DNA from: Sergeia podlipaevii
Lineage: Eukaryota > Euglenozoa > Kinetoplastea > Trypanosomatida > Trypanosomatidae
Direction of reading: 5' to 3'
Assembly (NCBI GenBank): GCA_030849805.1
Contig: JASANZ010001813.1
Coordinates: 1-17,224, forward strand
Length of the DNA stretch: 17,224 nucleotides
The position numbers and the translations under genes were made by a program. Shown one piece after another: positions 1 to 9,843 of this stretch (its first letter is position 1; each line of letters starts with the position of its first letter). Below the pieces are notes generated by a model, which was not told where the DNA came from, did no database searches, and was given only the letters and a program-made list of their open reading frames with translations.

Positions 1-519
1 TATATGTATAGCGAGAAGCGCGACTGTATGTTTGAATGATTAAAAAAAGGCGAAATTTATGTACTGCTTTGCTACGTCAAAAAGAAAAAATAAAGAAAAA
101 GGCACACATAAAAAAAAAGTAAAAAAGTAATGGAAATAAGAAAAGCATACTGACATTTTCCCAAAAGTAAAACATTCATCTGACAAAGTATCTAAAAAGA
201 GTGCGACATTCAAAAGCTAGTTAATTGTGCATTTTTTTTTTTGTTGTTACCCGAGTTTATGAGTAGTGAAAACAGCGCAGAAAGATTGAAGCTCCTTCCC
301 CTCTCCCCCCCCCAAAAAAAAAAGTGCTATAGAGGCACTCCATCCCACTTCTCAAACAATAAAAAATAAATAATAAATGCATTAATCGTGTTAATCATCA
401 GCCTCCCCGAAAATTATAGCCAAGCTTATTATCCTTTTCTCTGCTCTCTCCTTCCACCCAACCCACTCGCGCACAGGCACACATGTAGAACTGCTATAGA
501 ATTGTCTTTCCTATCCCCA
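1..519. other. AT-rich spacer downstream of the helicase gene
   Basis: No gene is recognisable here. The stretch is AT-rich with runs of A and T and one C-run followed by A-run near 305-322. Because the helicase gene is transcribed toward low coordinates, most of this is probably its 3' UTR and the spacer toward the next gene outside the window. Trypanosomatids have no AATAAA-type poly(A) signal, so the mRNA end cannot be placed from sequence alone. Confidence 0.6.
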
Positions 520-2913
520 TCAGTGCAAGGAGGGCTTGCTGATACCAACAAAGTGGCCATTGTCCCATTGCTGTCGCGTCTTGACACTCTCGTAGTGCTT
601 GAGCGCATCGAGGCGTCGGCGGTTGAGGGACTTCAGCTTGCCCTTGACGTATTCTTGTTTCTTCTCTTCCGACGTGTTCTTTGGCAACGATACATGCGGT
701 GCGGAGGTTAGGGCAAACGCGGAGGCGAGTCGCTCGAGATCCAATCGCCTGACGTCAAAGGTTTGCTTGAGGATGTGGCTTTGATACGCACCAACATGTG
801 CGCGATACGCGGTGACAGCGCTCTTGGCGACCACAGGGTCGAGTTGCAGCACATGCTCCAGCTTCTCCTGGATACGGGGCAGCTGTGCAGGAGCGGGGTA
901 CTTTGCCAGTTGGATACCAAACCCATGCAGGTAGCGCACAAAGCGAGATTCCTCAGGAGTCAGGAAGAGCAACGAGTTTCCGACGTTGCCGGCACGTGCG
1001 GTACGGCCGATGCGGTGAATATACTCCGTGGGGTCGAGAGGAGGGTCATACTGAAGAATCCACTCGACATTCGGAATATCCAAACCACGGGCGGCGACAT
1101 CGGTACAAAATAGAACCCCAGTCGTCCAATCGTTGAAGACGCGGAATGCCTGTACACGCTGCCGGTGCTTCATGTGTCCATGTAGCATCATCACATCGTC
1201 GTGAAAGCCAACAGAGCCCATCATCTGGAAGTGAAAGTTGGTGCTCGCGACCGTCGAGCAGAAGATCATCGCCTTGCTAACGCGTGCAATGCGTTTCACA
1301 AATGCGTAGAGCGCAAGAAGGCGGTCTTCACATGGAACAATTTGGCAGAACTGCCTCAGCGTTGAAGGGATGGCATCATCAACACAGCCCTCCTCTTCAT
1401 TTGCATCATCCTGACCACTTCCATCGTGCTCGTACTCCTCCTCGTCTTCTTTTTCTTCTTCTTCTTCTTCATCGCTCGCACTATGATCACTGTCCTCTTC
1501 GTACTCCTCCTCGTCTCCTTCTCCTTGTTCAGCATTGCTACCTTGCTGGTAGTCCTCTTCCACATCCTCTTGCTCCTCCTCGCCATTGCTCCCGTTGCTC
1601 TGTGAACCATAGTTTCTGTAGGGAGGCAGCGGGGTCGCAGAAGAGAGCACCACTGCACCACCGCTACTACCATCACTGCCCATCTCAAGTTTGATAGGCA
1701 CTGGAGCGACGCCGCTGGTGTCGATGAACACTGACATACGTGACAACGAGAGACGCGCTAGTTCGTGTACAGATTTTGAGTTGGTTGCTGAGAAGAGAAA
1801 GGTCTGTCGACTGCGGGGAAGACGGGCAACTATGGCATCAAGGTTGCGCTGGAACCCATCCGCAAGCATCCTATCGGCCTCATCCAAAACAAGAAAACGT
1901 ATATGAGCCAGCTCCCATCCGCCACAGTGAAGCACGTGGTCGTGGATACGACCAGGGGTGCCCACCACGATGCTCGCACCACTAGTCAGCCGCTTGCGCT
2001 CCTCCTTTACCCTTGTACCACCTGTGATGAGCTGCACTTGTAGTGTGCCGAACCCTGTTGCAACGTTTCCCTTCTTGTCTGTATTGAGTGCGATCAAAAT
2101 CTCCTTCAATACATCATGGGTCTGAAGGCACAGCTCCTTCGTCGGTGCCAGCATGAGTGCGAGTGTTGAACGGGGATGCTTGTTGACTAGATCTCTGGCA
2201 GCGTGCAGCACAGGTACACAGAAGGCTAGGGATTTACCAGAGCCAGTGCGGGCCTGACCGAGAATGTCGTATCCATCCAGTGCCAGCGGGATAGTGCGCT
2301 CCTGAATGCTCGTCATGTGCTCAAAGCCCCTCATCGCCAGTGCCGCCACTACTTCAGGGTTGAGACCAATAAGAAGGTGGCCAAAGCTGGCTCCGTTCCC
2401 AGCACGCTTGCGCTTCGCAATGACAGCATCCTCCTTCTCCATTTTGAGAGAAAAAGCATCAGTGACACCTCCGTCTTCATCTTCAAAGGCGGCGTCCCTT
2501 CTGCGCTTCCCACCACGGCCCTGTCGCGCCGACGCAGCGGCTGTGTCCAGCTCATCAAACACATCATCGTATTGATGTTCAACTAGCAGCTCATTCTCGA
2601 TTTCCGCCGCTTCCTCGCCAACCTGATCGTCCTCAAGACGCCTCTTCTGGGCGGCGTTGCGAAGATGAGATGTTTTGCGTTGCGTGTGTTCGTCGCGGAT
2701 ACGATCGAGGTAGTCGAGATCCTGCATTTTAAATAGCTCGCTCTTCTTGATACGCAGATTGCCGCGGGCGTCAACTGGGGGTTGATAAGGGCCGTCTCCC
2801 ATTACAATCACACCGCCATCGCCGTCATCACCGAGTGTCTCCCCTCGTTCTAGGCGCTCCTGTTCCCTGGTCTCGCGCTCGCGGAGCCTCTTGCGGCGAC
2901 CTTTAATGCCCAT
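520..2913 (-). CDS. HAS1: DEAD-box ATP-dependent RNA helicase, HAS1/DDX18 type
   Basis: This 797-aa protein is an ATP-dependent RNA helicase. HAS1/DDX18 proteins act in the nucleolus in ribosomal subunit assembly and in releasing snoRNAs from pre-rRNA. Visible motifs: Q motif (F177, Q204), motif I ARTGSGKS (221-228), Ia APTKEL (256-261), GG (298-299), Ib TPGR (319-322), II DEAD (344-347), III SAT (375-377), V TDVAARGLDIP (604-614) and VI HRIGRTARA (633-641). The HAS1 assignment rests on QYDPPLDPTEYIHR (621-634), SLLFLTPEE near 647 and the C-terminal helical domain (about 678-745) with AYQSHILKQTFDV. Yeast Has1 is about 505 aa. The extra length here is a charged N-terminal region of about 175 aa, an acidic low-complexity insert (about 440-512) between the RecA lobes, and a basic C-terminal tail. 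Motif I ends in Ser instead of Thr, and motif Ia has Lys instead of Arg. The start is the first ATG after a pyrimidine tract and AG. DDX10/Dbp4 is the main alternative subfamily. Confidence 0.88.
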   Translation of the reverse strand: MGIKGRRKRLRERETREQERLERGETLGDDGDGGVIVMGDGPYQPPVDARGNLRIKKSELFKMQDLDYLDRIRDEHTQRKTSHLRNAAQKRRLEDDQVGEEAAEIENELLVEHQYDDVFDELDTAAASARQGRGGKRRRDAAFEDEDGGVTDAFSLKMEKEDAVIAKRKRAGNGASFGHLLIGLNPEVVAALAMRGFEHMTSIQERTIPLALDGYDILGQARTGSGKSLAFCVPVLHAARDLVNKHPRSTLALMLAPTKELCLQTHDVLKEILIALNTDKKGNVATGFGTLQVQLITGGTRVKEERKRLTSGASIVVGTPGRIHDHVLHCGGWELAHIRFLVLDEADRMLADGFQRNLDAIVARLPRSRQTFLFSATNSKSVHELARLSLSRMSVFIDTSGVAPVPIKLEMGSDGSSGGAVVLSSATPLPPYRNYGSQSNGSNGEEEQEDVEEDYQQGSNAEQGEGDEEEYEEDSDHSASDEEEEEEKEDEEEYEHDGSGQDDANEEEGCVDDAIPSTLRQFCQIVPCEDRLLALYAFVKRIARVSKAMIFCSTVASTNFHFQMMGSVGFHDDVMMLHGHMKHRQRVQAFRVFNDWTTGVLFCTDVAARGLDIPNVEWILQYDPPLDPTEYIHRIGRTARAGNVGNSLLFLTPEESRFVRYLHGFGIQLAKYPAPAQLPRIQEKLEHVLQLDPVVAKSAVTAYRAHVGAYQSHILKQTFDVRRLDLERLASAFALTSAPHVSLPKNTSEEKKQEYVKGKLKSLNRRRLDALKHYESVKTRQQWDNGHFVGISKPSLH

Positions 2914-3519
2914 CTTTGCTAATTGTTTAAATTATCAACTTTGTATAGATAGAGAGGAAAAAAAGAAGGACAATCTCACTTTCCTATTGCTGTAACCTGG
3001 TATGTGATAGCGGGGGTAGTAACAACAAAGCAATTGCTTCTCACAGACACCTACTCCCGTCGTGTACTTTTAAGAATCAATTTCAGAAACGAGAAACAAA
3101 TAGGGAAAGTGATAAATATACAGGCACAAGTAATAATGCAATTTGAGAGAGAATAGCTTCTCCCACACGTACATACATATTGTCGTAGGTCAAATCCTGC
3201 ACTATTGAAAGCGGCTGTGACGACAATCTCATATACTCAAAACAGAAACTTTTTATATGTATTGCTCAATTCAATGTGAAGAGAAAAGTGGAATAATAAA
3301 AATAAAATGCTATACCAGTATTCGGATATAAATATATATACTCCATATCGTGCAAGTAGGTGATGCAGTATCCGCCAGCCAAGATGGCCTCTCCCGCCTT
3401 ATCTCCTCCATTTTCCACGTAATGATAAACTACTCTTCCACAACCACACTACGCTTTTCAGAAAGAAGAAAAACCAGGGAGAAAAAGATTAAGGAGAAAA
3501 GACATGCAGCAGCGCGCAC
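2914..3519. other. Spacer between formyltransferase and helicase genes
   Basis: About 600 bases hold no convincing gene. The part near 3519 should be the 3' UTR of the formyltransferase mRNA, and the part near 2914 holds the splice acceptor and short 5' UTR of the helicase. A 66-codon plus-strand reading frame at 3350-3550 overlaps the formyltransferase stop and has no recognisable features. Confidence 0.6.
2939..2970 (-). promoter_or_regulatory. Predicted spliced-leader acceptor for the helicase gene
   Basis: On the minus strand, an unbroken 20-base pyrimidine tract (2970-2951) is followed by the first AG at 2940-2939, only 26 bases ahead of the ATG. This is the usual layout of a trypanosomatid trans-splicing acceptor. 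The site is inferred from position and composition only. Confidence 0.5.
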
Positions 3520-6036
3520 TCACGAATACTCTGAAAAAACACCGGTATAGAGTAGTCCCGTTTTCATGGCAAGTCCCTTCCGAAGGAGAGAAGCTGGCTG
3601 TGGCCGTGCCGAGGACTTGAGGTGCGCCTCACGCCAGATGAACCATCCTTCCCTGCACTTGATGGCGCCAAGTCCTTCGTGGGATTGAGGGAAGTACCCA
3701 GTGCCTGGAGGGATGTGCAGGCGCGATGTGGCGGGTGCATTCGCCGCATGGGGAGGTGCGGCGTGGATAACCTCGGGCACGTAGGTGAGTGGAGCCTCTT
3801 CGAGGTCGGCAGCATCGTCAGCATCCTCGTCACCAACGTCCGCTAAGGTGATACTCACTTGCTCGGTGTTCGCTACTGTAAATCCACCTGCTGACGTATA
3901 CATAGCGGCAGCACTGGCAGCCATCCGCGTCTCAGTCTTCATTAGCATGAGTGCCGTCGACGCACACGTGGCGACCTTATGGGCGACAGAGGAGAAAATC
4001 TGAGGGGGTGGACGGTAAAAGCGAACCGCGCCTTCCTCCACCTCGCGCAGCTCGCGGCGAACGGACTCAGGCACCATATCAGGGTGCACAGCGCGCAAAA
4101 ACGTACAGCTCAGCCGCAGTCCTGCTTGCGCCTCTGCCAACATCTCCGCAGTAATGACTGCTTCCTTGAGAGATAGATGTCCAGGATGTGACGCGCAGCC
4201 CTTCGCAGCGTCTCCCTTGATAGAACTTTCTTGGTTAGCTGTAAAACCGTGGCTCCTTGTTTCATGATGCTTAGATGCCTTCACCGCATAGTCCTTATTC
4301 TTTTTCTTCTTACGTTCAGCGGACTCCTGCGCTCGTACGAGTCGACGTAATGCACGACGCACGAGTTGGTTACGCACCGGAGTGTTCCCTTTATCTAGCG
4401 TCGCACTGACCGCGGGCTGAAAGTACTGGCCACCTACAAAGGACCGCCACACACCATATGCCTCATAGTCCGAATAGCGGCTGAAACCAAGGACAGCTGC
4501 ATCCTTGGGGAGCAGTGGGGCGTGATTGGGGTCCAGTGAGAAGTGACTGTAGCGCTCGTAATCTTGTGGAGCGGCGAAGCGCCAGCTGTACGTGAAGCTA
4601 TCTGGCCAGTCACAGGACGGATTGAGCACTGAGAACGGAAAAATTTCAGAGCACTTCATGGTGGTCGTTATTTCCGGCATCGCCGTCATTCCGCGACCGT
4701 GAAGGCGCTCGTTGTTTAGGAGCTGCTCAAGAATGCATTGATGGTGCGTATGTGCTGCCTGACGCACGACGGGCTGCGTGAGCTGTGGCGGAGCTCGGCA
4801 CGGTATGGTCCACTCCTTCGTGAGCGGTGGGCATGGTGTGCGGGTGCGCATACCTGGCATAACGCTGCTGCTGCGGCTTCTAAACAACGGCATGCGCGGT
4901 GGAACCCTATGAATCGCGGTACTAGTACTTGAGGTATGCGAGACAGTGCCGGAAATGTTGTCTGCTGAAGTAGTAGACGGGTAGCCAGAGGAGGACGCAC
5001 TGCTGGTGTTGGATGCGATTTGACGCTCACCAAAAATAAGATCACACAGGCCCGCAGCACCAATTTGCGTGACCAGCGGGAAATACGTTCGTATGTCAGT
5101 ATCTCGTTGCACAGGCACCTCGCACTGCCACAGAATGTTTCCAGAGTCCATCACTGGTTGCTTCTCCTTCATTTGAATGATACTAACACCGCCTACCTCC
5201 TCGTTCCGCATGAGGGTAGAAAAAATTGGACTCGCGCCTCTGTACTTCGGCAAGAGGGAAGGATGCATGTTAATGGTAGGGGGCATCACACGTAGCAGGC
5301 GATCTGGAATAAAGTATCTAAAGGAGACTACAACGGCAAGATCAAAGTCCTCGAGAGGGCGTCCACACGTCGCCCATGTTGCGGCATCGCTCTTCGCCAC
5401 GCTGGCCGCATGCTGCGGATGAGCAGAGGCAGGCGAGCGGTAGTGGCAGTGACGGTCCAGCATTTCACTGATCAGAATACTTTTCGCAAGAGACTTAGGA
5501 TGATCAACCGGTACTACTGGGATGTCATTCTCTGCGCAGAAGCGGGCCACTGGGTACTGCCGCTTGAACTTGAGGGCAGCAGTAGCAGGCGTGTACGAGG
5601 GCGGAAGGGCAGGACAGATCACTGTGAGGTGATCCCGCACCAGCTGCTTGGCGCGCCAATCTTGACCCCTATCAATGGTGCAACTCGAACTTATACCCGC
5701 AGTGCTGCCGGCAATGCCACCGCTAGCCCTCAGTGGCAGCTGAAGCGCATTGCGCACAATACATTGCATACGTTGATAGAGCGCCTCTAGCGCAGTAATG
5801 GACACTACATCACCACCAAAAAAGAGAACACGTGGGACACGCACGACTGATGGCATCTGATGTGGCATATCGCTTCCAGAGGTCTTACTACCACTGTTAA
5901 GATGGCTTTCTTGCGTCCGCGCCGCTGGGATAGTAGTGTACAGCCGCGTTTTCTGAGAAAGCACACCGTGGCCACAGCGCCAAGTTGAGCAAGACCTACG
6001 CAGCAGCAACAGGCGTCTTCCTGACATTGAGCTCAT
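3520..6036 (-). CDS. MTF: Mitochondrial methionyl-tRNA formyltransferase, long trypanosomatid form
   Basis: This 838-aa enzyme should transfer a formyl group from 10-formyl-tetrahydrofolate to Met-tRNA for mitochondrial translation initiation. The N-terminal 40 residues are rich in Arg, Ser, Leu and Thr with no acidic residue before E43, which fits a mitochondrial presequence. The formyltransferase fold starts at RVLFFGGDVVS (69-79). The core motif NMHPSLLPKYRGASPI (256-271) supplies the catalytic Asn256 and His258, and MDSGNIL (296-302) supplies Asp297. A C-terminal tRNA-binding-type domain appears split: about 460-545, then a lysine-rich linker (KKKKNK 576-581), then about 778-830 with AIKCREGWFIW. 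Bacterial enzymes are about 315 aa; this one is more than twice that, with a Ser/Thr-rich insert at about 340-450. T. brucei MTF is also reported as double-sized and acts on imported elongator tRNA-Met. M4 is an alternative start. Other 10-formyl-THF hydrolase-type enzymes are less likely because of the SLLPKYRGASPI motif. Confidence 0.88.
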   Translation of the reverse strand: MSSMSGRRLLLLRRSCSTWRCGHGVLSQKTRLYTTIPAARTQESHLNSGSKTSGSDMPHQMPSVVRVPRVLFFGGDVVSITALEALYQRMQCIVRNALQLPLRASGGIAGSTAGISSSCTIDRGQDWRAKQLVRDHLTVICPALPPSYTPATAALKFKRQYPVARFCAENDIPVVPVDHPKSLAKSILISEMLDRHCHYRSPASAHPQHAASVAKSDAATWATCGRPLEDFDLAVVVSFRYFIPDRLLRVMPPTINMHPSLLPKYRGASPIFSTLMRNEEVGGVSIIQMKEKQPVMDSGNILWQCEVPVQRDTDIRTYFPLVTQIGAAGLCDLIFGERQIASNTSSASSSGYPSTTSADNISGTVSHTSSTSTAIHRVPPRMPLFRSRSSSVMPGMRTRTPCPPLTKEWTIPCRAPPQLTQPVVRQAAHTHHQCILEQLLNNERLHGRGMTAMPEITTTMKCSEIFPFSVLNPSCDWPDSFTYSWRFAAPQDYERYSHFSLDPNHAPLLPKDAAVLGFSRYSDYEAYGVWRSFVGGQYFQPAVSATLDKGNTPVRNQLVRRALRRLVRAQESAERKKKKNKDYAVKASKHHETRSHGFTANQESSIKGDAAKGCASHPGHLSLKEAVITAEMLAEAQAGLRLSCTFLRAVHPDMVPESVRRELREVEEGAVRFYRPPPQIFSSVAHKVATCASTALMLMKTETRMAASAAAMYTSAGGFTVANTEQVSITLADVGDEDADDAADLEEAPLTYVPEVIHAAPPHAANAPATSRLHIPPGTGYFPQSHEGLGAIKCREGWFIWREAHLKSSARPQPASLLRKGLAMKTGLLYTGVFSEYS

Positions 6037-6104
6037 GGCAGATCAACAAAGGATCGGAACGTAGGAAGTGTACTTCCCGGCATACAGCCAACTATGTTTT
6101 TCGT

Positions 6105-6132
6105 CTTTTGAAAAGAAAGAAAAATAAAAAAA
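6105..6132 (-). promoter_or_regulatory. Predicted spliced-leader acceptor for the formyltransferase gene
   Basis: On the minus strand a tract of 22 pyrimidines with one interruption (6132-6110) is followed by the first AG at 6106-6105, about 69 bases ahead of the first ATG. This is a positional inference, with no experimental mark in the sequence. Confidence 0.4.
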
Positions 6133-6414
6133 TGCTAGACTTGAAAAAGAACCTTGGGAACTCACAATGATGATTCCGCGAGCCTCCTCCTTTAATTTTT
6201 TTTTTTGTGTATGCAAACAAATATAGATGTGTGTCCGCTTGTTCGTTCAGTCTCCTTTATTCTGCAAAACTATCCTAGCGACTGTCGGGGTTGTTTAATT
6301 GAAAAGAAAACGATACTATTTATGTGTGTGAAGAGACAGTGGAAGACAAGTACACGACCTCCCTTGTAAATACTTGTAATAAATAAATAAATAAAAGTCG
6401 ATGCACGCAAGGAG

Positions 6415-6428
6415 ATATATATATATAT
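6415..6428. repeat. (AT)7 microsatellite
   Basis: Seven uninterrupted AT dinucleotides lie about 380 bases upstream of the formyltransferase start, next to AAAT tetranucleotide repeats at 6379-6394. Likely slippage-prone spacer DNA. Confidence 0.85.
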
Positions 6429-6624
6429 CTACAAACGATGCAAGAAAAGAAAGGAATGAGGAAAAAGAAAAAAGATATTCGTCTGGCGGAGAATATTGAT
6501 ACATATATATTTGATGCCAGTTGGGATGTTTATGATATATCCACTCCTTACACACAACTGCCGCTGCTTACCGGCTCAACTACCGAAATACGAAGTAACA
6601 GAGCGGTGAAGATGCGTGGGGGAA

Positions 6625-6640
6625 TTTTTTTTTTTTTTTT
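6625..6640. repeat. T16 homopolymer
   Basis: Sixteen consecutive T on the plus strand (A on the transcribed-gene sense strand). It is one of many 8-18-base A or T runs in the spacers. Copy number is likely variable and prone to sequencing error. Confidence 0.85.
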
Positions 6641-8819
6641 AATGATTGTTTCCTAATTCAATTTTCCTTTCATTCAATCCTTTCTGGAGCACAAGTCAAC
6701 AACAACAACAACAAAAAAAATCAAGCTGAGTGCATCCATTGGAGGAATGTTTTGTTTGAATATGCAATCATATTTTTAATATTGGTTCATTAAGGAAAAA
6801 AATAAAAATAAACAATGTAACACAAGGGAGTAGCTTAGCCATATAGGTAGCAAACTCCTCTTTGAATCCTTTTTTTTTTGTGCCGCTTTTTTTTTCTTTT
6901 GTTTTCGCTCTGAACTCTTGCGCTGCTTTGAAAAATCAGCGTAAATACAAGAACAGTATTATCACCCTGTCATTGCAAACACATATAACGAGCGAAACAA
7001 AAAAAAAAAGTCATTCTTCTCAAACAACAAGAAATTTCTGCAGTTATCACGTGCACACATACATAAAAAAAAAATTGAGCAATAGTAATATACTAGCTCA
7101 GGTAGATATAACAGAAAAAGAAAAGAAATAGTCGATGTGCGCGAATGACAACACCAAAAATAAGTGAAAAAAAATAATAATAATGAAACGAGGCAAGAAT
7201 ACTACAGTTAAAATACATGCTAATCTTTTTTTTTCCTTTTGAGGAACACAAGCATACACTCCTACGTGTATTGTACATTCTCAATATATTTATATATTTG
7301 CGAAAGTGTCAACCAACTGGTTTCCATTTTTTTTTTTTTAATTGGAAAAATAGTCGTTTGTATGTCTGCACAATATACGTATAAATAATGCAATTTTACT
7401 GCAAAACTCATGATCGCCATCAGGGAAGAAAGAAACGGTGATGGAATAATTGATTGTGCATTTTCTTTTTTTTTGATTGTATATACGACCTAATTTTTTT
7501 TTTTTTTCTTAAAGCTGAGTTATGCTCCCAAAAGTTCAACACAACACACACACAAAAAAAAAGGTCGTATCATTTTTTTTTTTTATGTTTGCGTAAAGCT
7601 CGCTTGTGCGAATTATATCTATTTTCTTTTCTTTCTGTCAAGCCGTAGATTCGTTTCTTCCCACATATGCCTATTTTCTGATTTACTCAGCATATTCTCA
7701 CATACTTTTTTCTTTGTCTTCTTGGAAACGAGTGAGAGGCAGAGTAAAATATGGATGAGTATTTTACAGGATTTCGAGCAGATTCTTTTTTTCTTTTTTT
7801 TTGCTTACGTACAAAAGATGCATGAAAACACACTATGTATTTCTTTTTTTTTTCCTTTTCACCTCTCTTCGCAGTATCTTTTTCCTTCTCTTGGTGTGCC
7901 TTAATACCGATTACTTTTTGTTATTCTTTACAATTTTGTTTTCCGAAGGCGTGCGAAAGTGACTCCTACGCACGCACATAGAAGTTTCCAGTTCAACAGT
8001 CAACTTACAAAGCCATGAAAATGACTCTACCAGCTTATATATGAGCGTACACGGCAGTTTAGTGGTAGATCATTGCTGTGCTATTGTAACTATATACATA
8101 TATTTATGGTTAGTTTGTTTCTCCTTGCCGCAGTTCCCTTATATGTTGCCTTTTAAAACTCATTTTAATGTATTTTCCTCCTTTTCCTTTTCATTTCCCT
8201 GCTGTAAAACAGTATGTGTATTGTCTTTCGCAGAATACGCACACACTAACCTTTGGTTGGTGTTACTTATCTTCATTTTGGGGAAATCCATAGTAACCAC
8301 CCCCAAAAAGACACACACACACACAAGAAAGGGTGACTGAAGAGACAATGCACTCGCATAAACACACACAAGCAAAAAATGAAAAGAAAACATGATTCAA
8401 GAAAACGCCAAACCTGAATGACACAATAGTAAGAAGGAGGCTGGGGAAAAAAAAACATGACAACATCAACAGTCATATATCAATGATGGTACATCAAAAA
8501 CAATTTGGAGGGGGAGGAAGCGAGTAAAAAAAAAAAAGACGGTTAAGTAATCATGGAATAATAATAAAAAAGAAAAAAAGAGCAAAGAAACACACATACA
8601 CACAAAAAAAATAGTACTGAATGAGTAAAATAACAAATAAAAGAAACAGGGGTGGAGAGAAGTAAAGAAGAGCAAACTTTTAAGCAATAGAGGGGTTTTA
8701 GAAAGGGAAAAACAGTTGAAGTGCTTAAAACAAATAGAAAGCTTGTTTTCCCAGTCAGACTCCTTGCCGTATTTGCGTTCCTAGGCTAATGCAAAAGAAA
8801 AAAAAAAGAAATAATAAAA

Positions 8820-8865
8820 AGCGCAGAAACAAATGCGCTCATTGTTGATAGCTTTTTAAAAAGCT
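8820..8865. repeat. Two adjacent inverted repeats in the cyclin downstream region
   Basis: Bases 8820-8825 and 8834-8839 are a 6-bp inverted repeat (AGCGCA / TGCGCT) around an 8-base loop. Eleven bases further on, 8850-8865 is a perfect 16-bp palindrome, AGCTTTTTAAAAAGCT. If transcribed as cyclin 3' UTR, the first could form a small hairpin. AT-rich DNA yields such palindromes by chance, so function is unproven. Confidence 0.45.
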
Positions 8866-9701
8866 CTTTTCATGGCAGTGGTATCACCATTTTTTTTTTT
8901 AAAGACAAGTCTTTATGTCCGTATTCTACTTTCTCACCGTCGTGAAAACCAAAGTGAAACGCCATCCCCTTTACAGAGAGGTACAAAAAATAATTAGGTA
9001 AAAGAAAAAGAAACTGCAAATGCATCGCGCGAGGATTCATCTTCCGTACACAATATTACATGTTAGCATTTTAATTTTTTCCCCCTCCATTCTTGCTGAT
9101 GGCAAAACACGTTGCTTCGTGGATGAACCATTTCATTTTTTTAAATTGAGAATCGCATATTTCGTGTCTGCAAAGGGGGGTGGGGTGGAGGCAAAAAAAA
9201 AATTGTTTTGTAAAGAACAAAATTTCTACTCACCTTTTCATTTTTCCGCCAGCACACGCAAAGCAAAAAAAACCACTTATGCAACTGGAAAACCCTCTTG
9301 CTCCACTGCTGAGCAAAGAGAGGGGGAGGGAGAGCAGGGGATTTATTTGGAAAAAAAAAACGCCGGCTGTGCATACATCGAATATTTCGAAACACAACCA
9401 TGCAAAGAAAGAAAAGAAAAACAGCCCCTAAGACCGCCCCCTCCCGGTGCATACAGACACACAATATAAGAAAAAATTAAAAAAGGTATTTAAAAAGAGA
9501 GAGGAATAAACAGCAACAATAAACAGAAAACACTAAATGTGAGGAAGGAAGGATGGGAAACATACATACACATGCACACGCTTCCACACGCAAAAATATT
9601 GTCAGTTTTCTTTTTTTGACGTGTGTTCCTACTTTTGAAATAGTTGTGTTGTATGTTCCCAACAGAGCAAGGAGAAAGTGCCATCCAAACCATAATCATC
9701 G

Positions 9702-9716
9702 TATATATATATATAT
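9702..9716. repeat. (TA)n microsatellite downstream of the cyclin-like gene
   Basis: Fifteen bases of alternating T and A lie about 130 bases past the cyclin-like stop codon, in the presumed 3' UTR. Confidence 0.8.
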
Positions 9717-9843
9717 CTGCTTTAGAATAATGTCAGAAGATATAAACAATTGGGAGAGGAAGATTGGTAAAAAAAAAAAAGTAAAGACAACGAATTTAAT
9801 TTTTTAAAAAAACTATAAAAAACAAAAAAAATCTCGCTGGTGC

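Larger units (their letters stand above)
6037..9843. other. 3.8-kb gene-free AT-rich region between cyclin and formyltransferase genes
   Basis: No recognisable gene lies here on either strand. The sequence is dominated by A and T homopolymers, (TA)n and AAAT-type repeats. Its longer reading frames translate to Phe/Tyr/Lys-rich low complexity. Given the transcription direction, most is probably the 3' UTR of the cyclin-like mRNA plus spacer, ending in the splice acceptor and 5' UTR of the formyltransferase near 6105. A small noncoding RNA or a very short gene cannot be excluded. Confidence 0.55.

Noticed and set aside
1284..1694. 136-codon plus-strand frame rich in His, Leu and Pro
   Set aside because: It is the mirror of the acidic GAA/GAG-rich insert of the helicase, a typical shadow of low-complexity coding DNA.
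6438..6656. 72-codon plus-strand frame with a non-repetitive middle part
   Set aside because: It starts in A-rich spacer and ends in a T16 run, is antisense, and has no recognisable domain; too weak to call a gene.
8044..8072. GGCAGTTTAGTGGTAG, similar to a tRNA A box
   Set aside because: No B box (GGTTCNANNCC-like) or cloverleaf could be found in the following 100 bases.
8041..8340. 99-codon hydrophobic plus-strand frame, possible membrane protein
   Set aside because: Its hydrophobicity follows from T-rich DNA; it ends in a CA repeat and is antisense to the unit.
9020..9469. 149-codon plus-strand reading frame in the cyclin downstream region
   Set aside because: It is antisense to the transcription unit, runs across several A and T homopolymers, shows no domain, and its first part reads like AT-rich spacer. 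Chance frame most likely.
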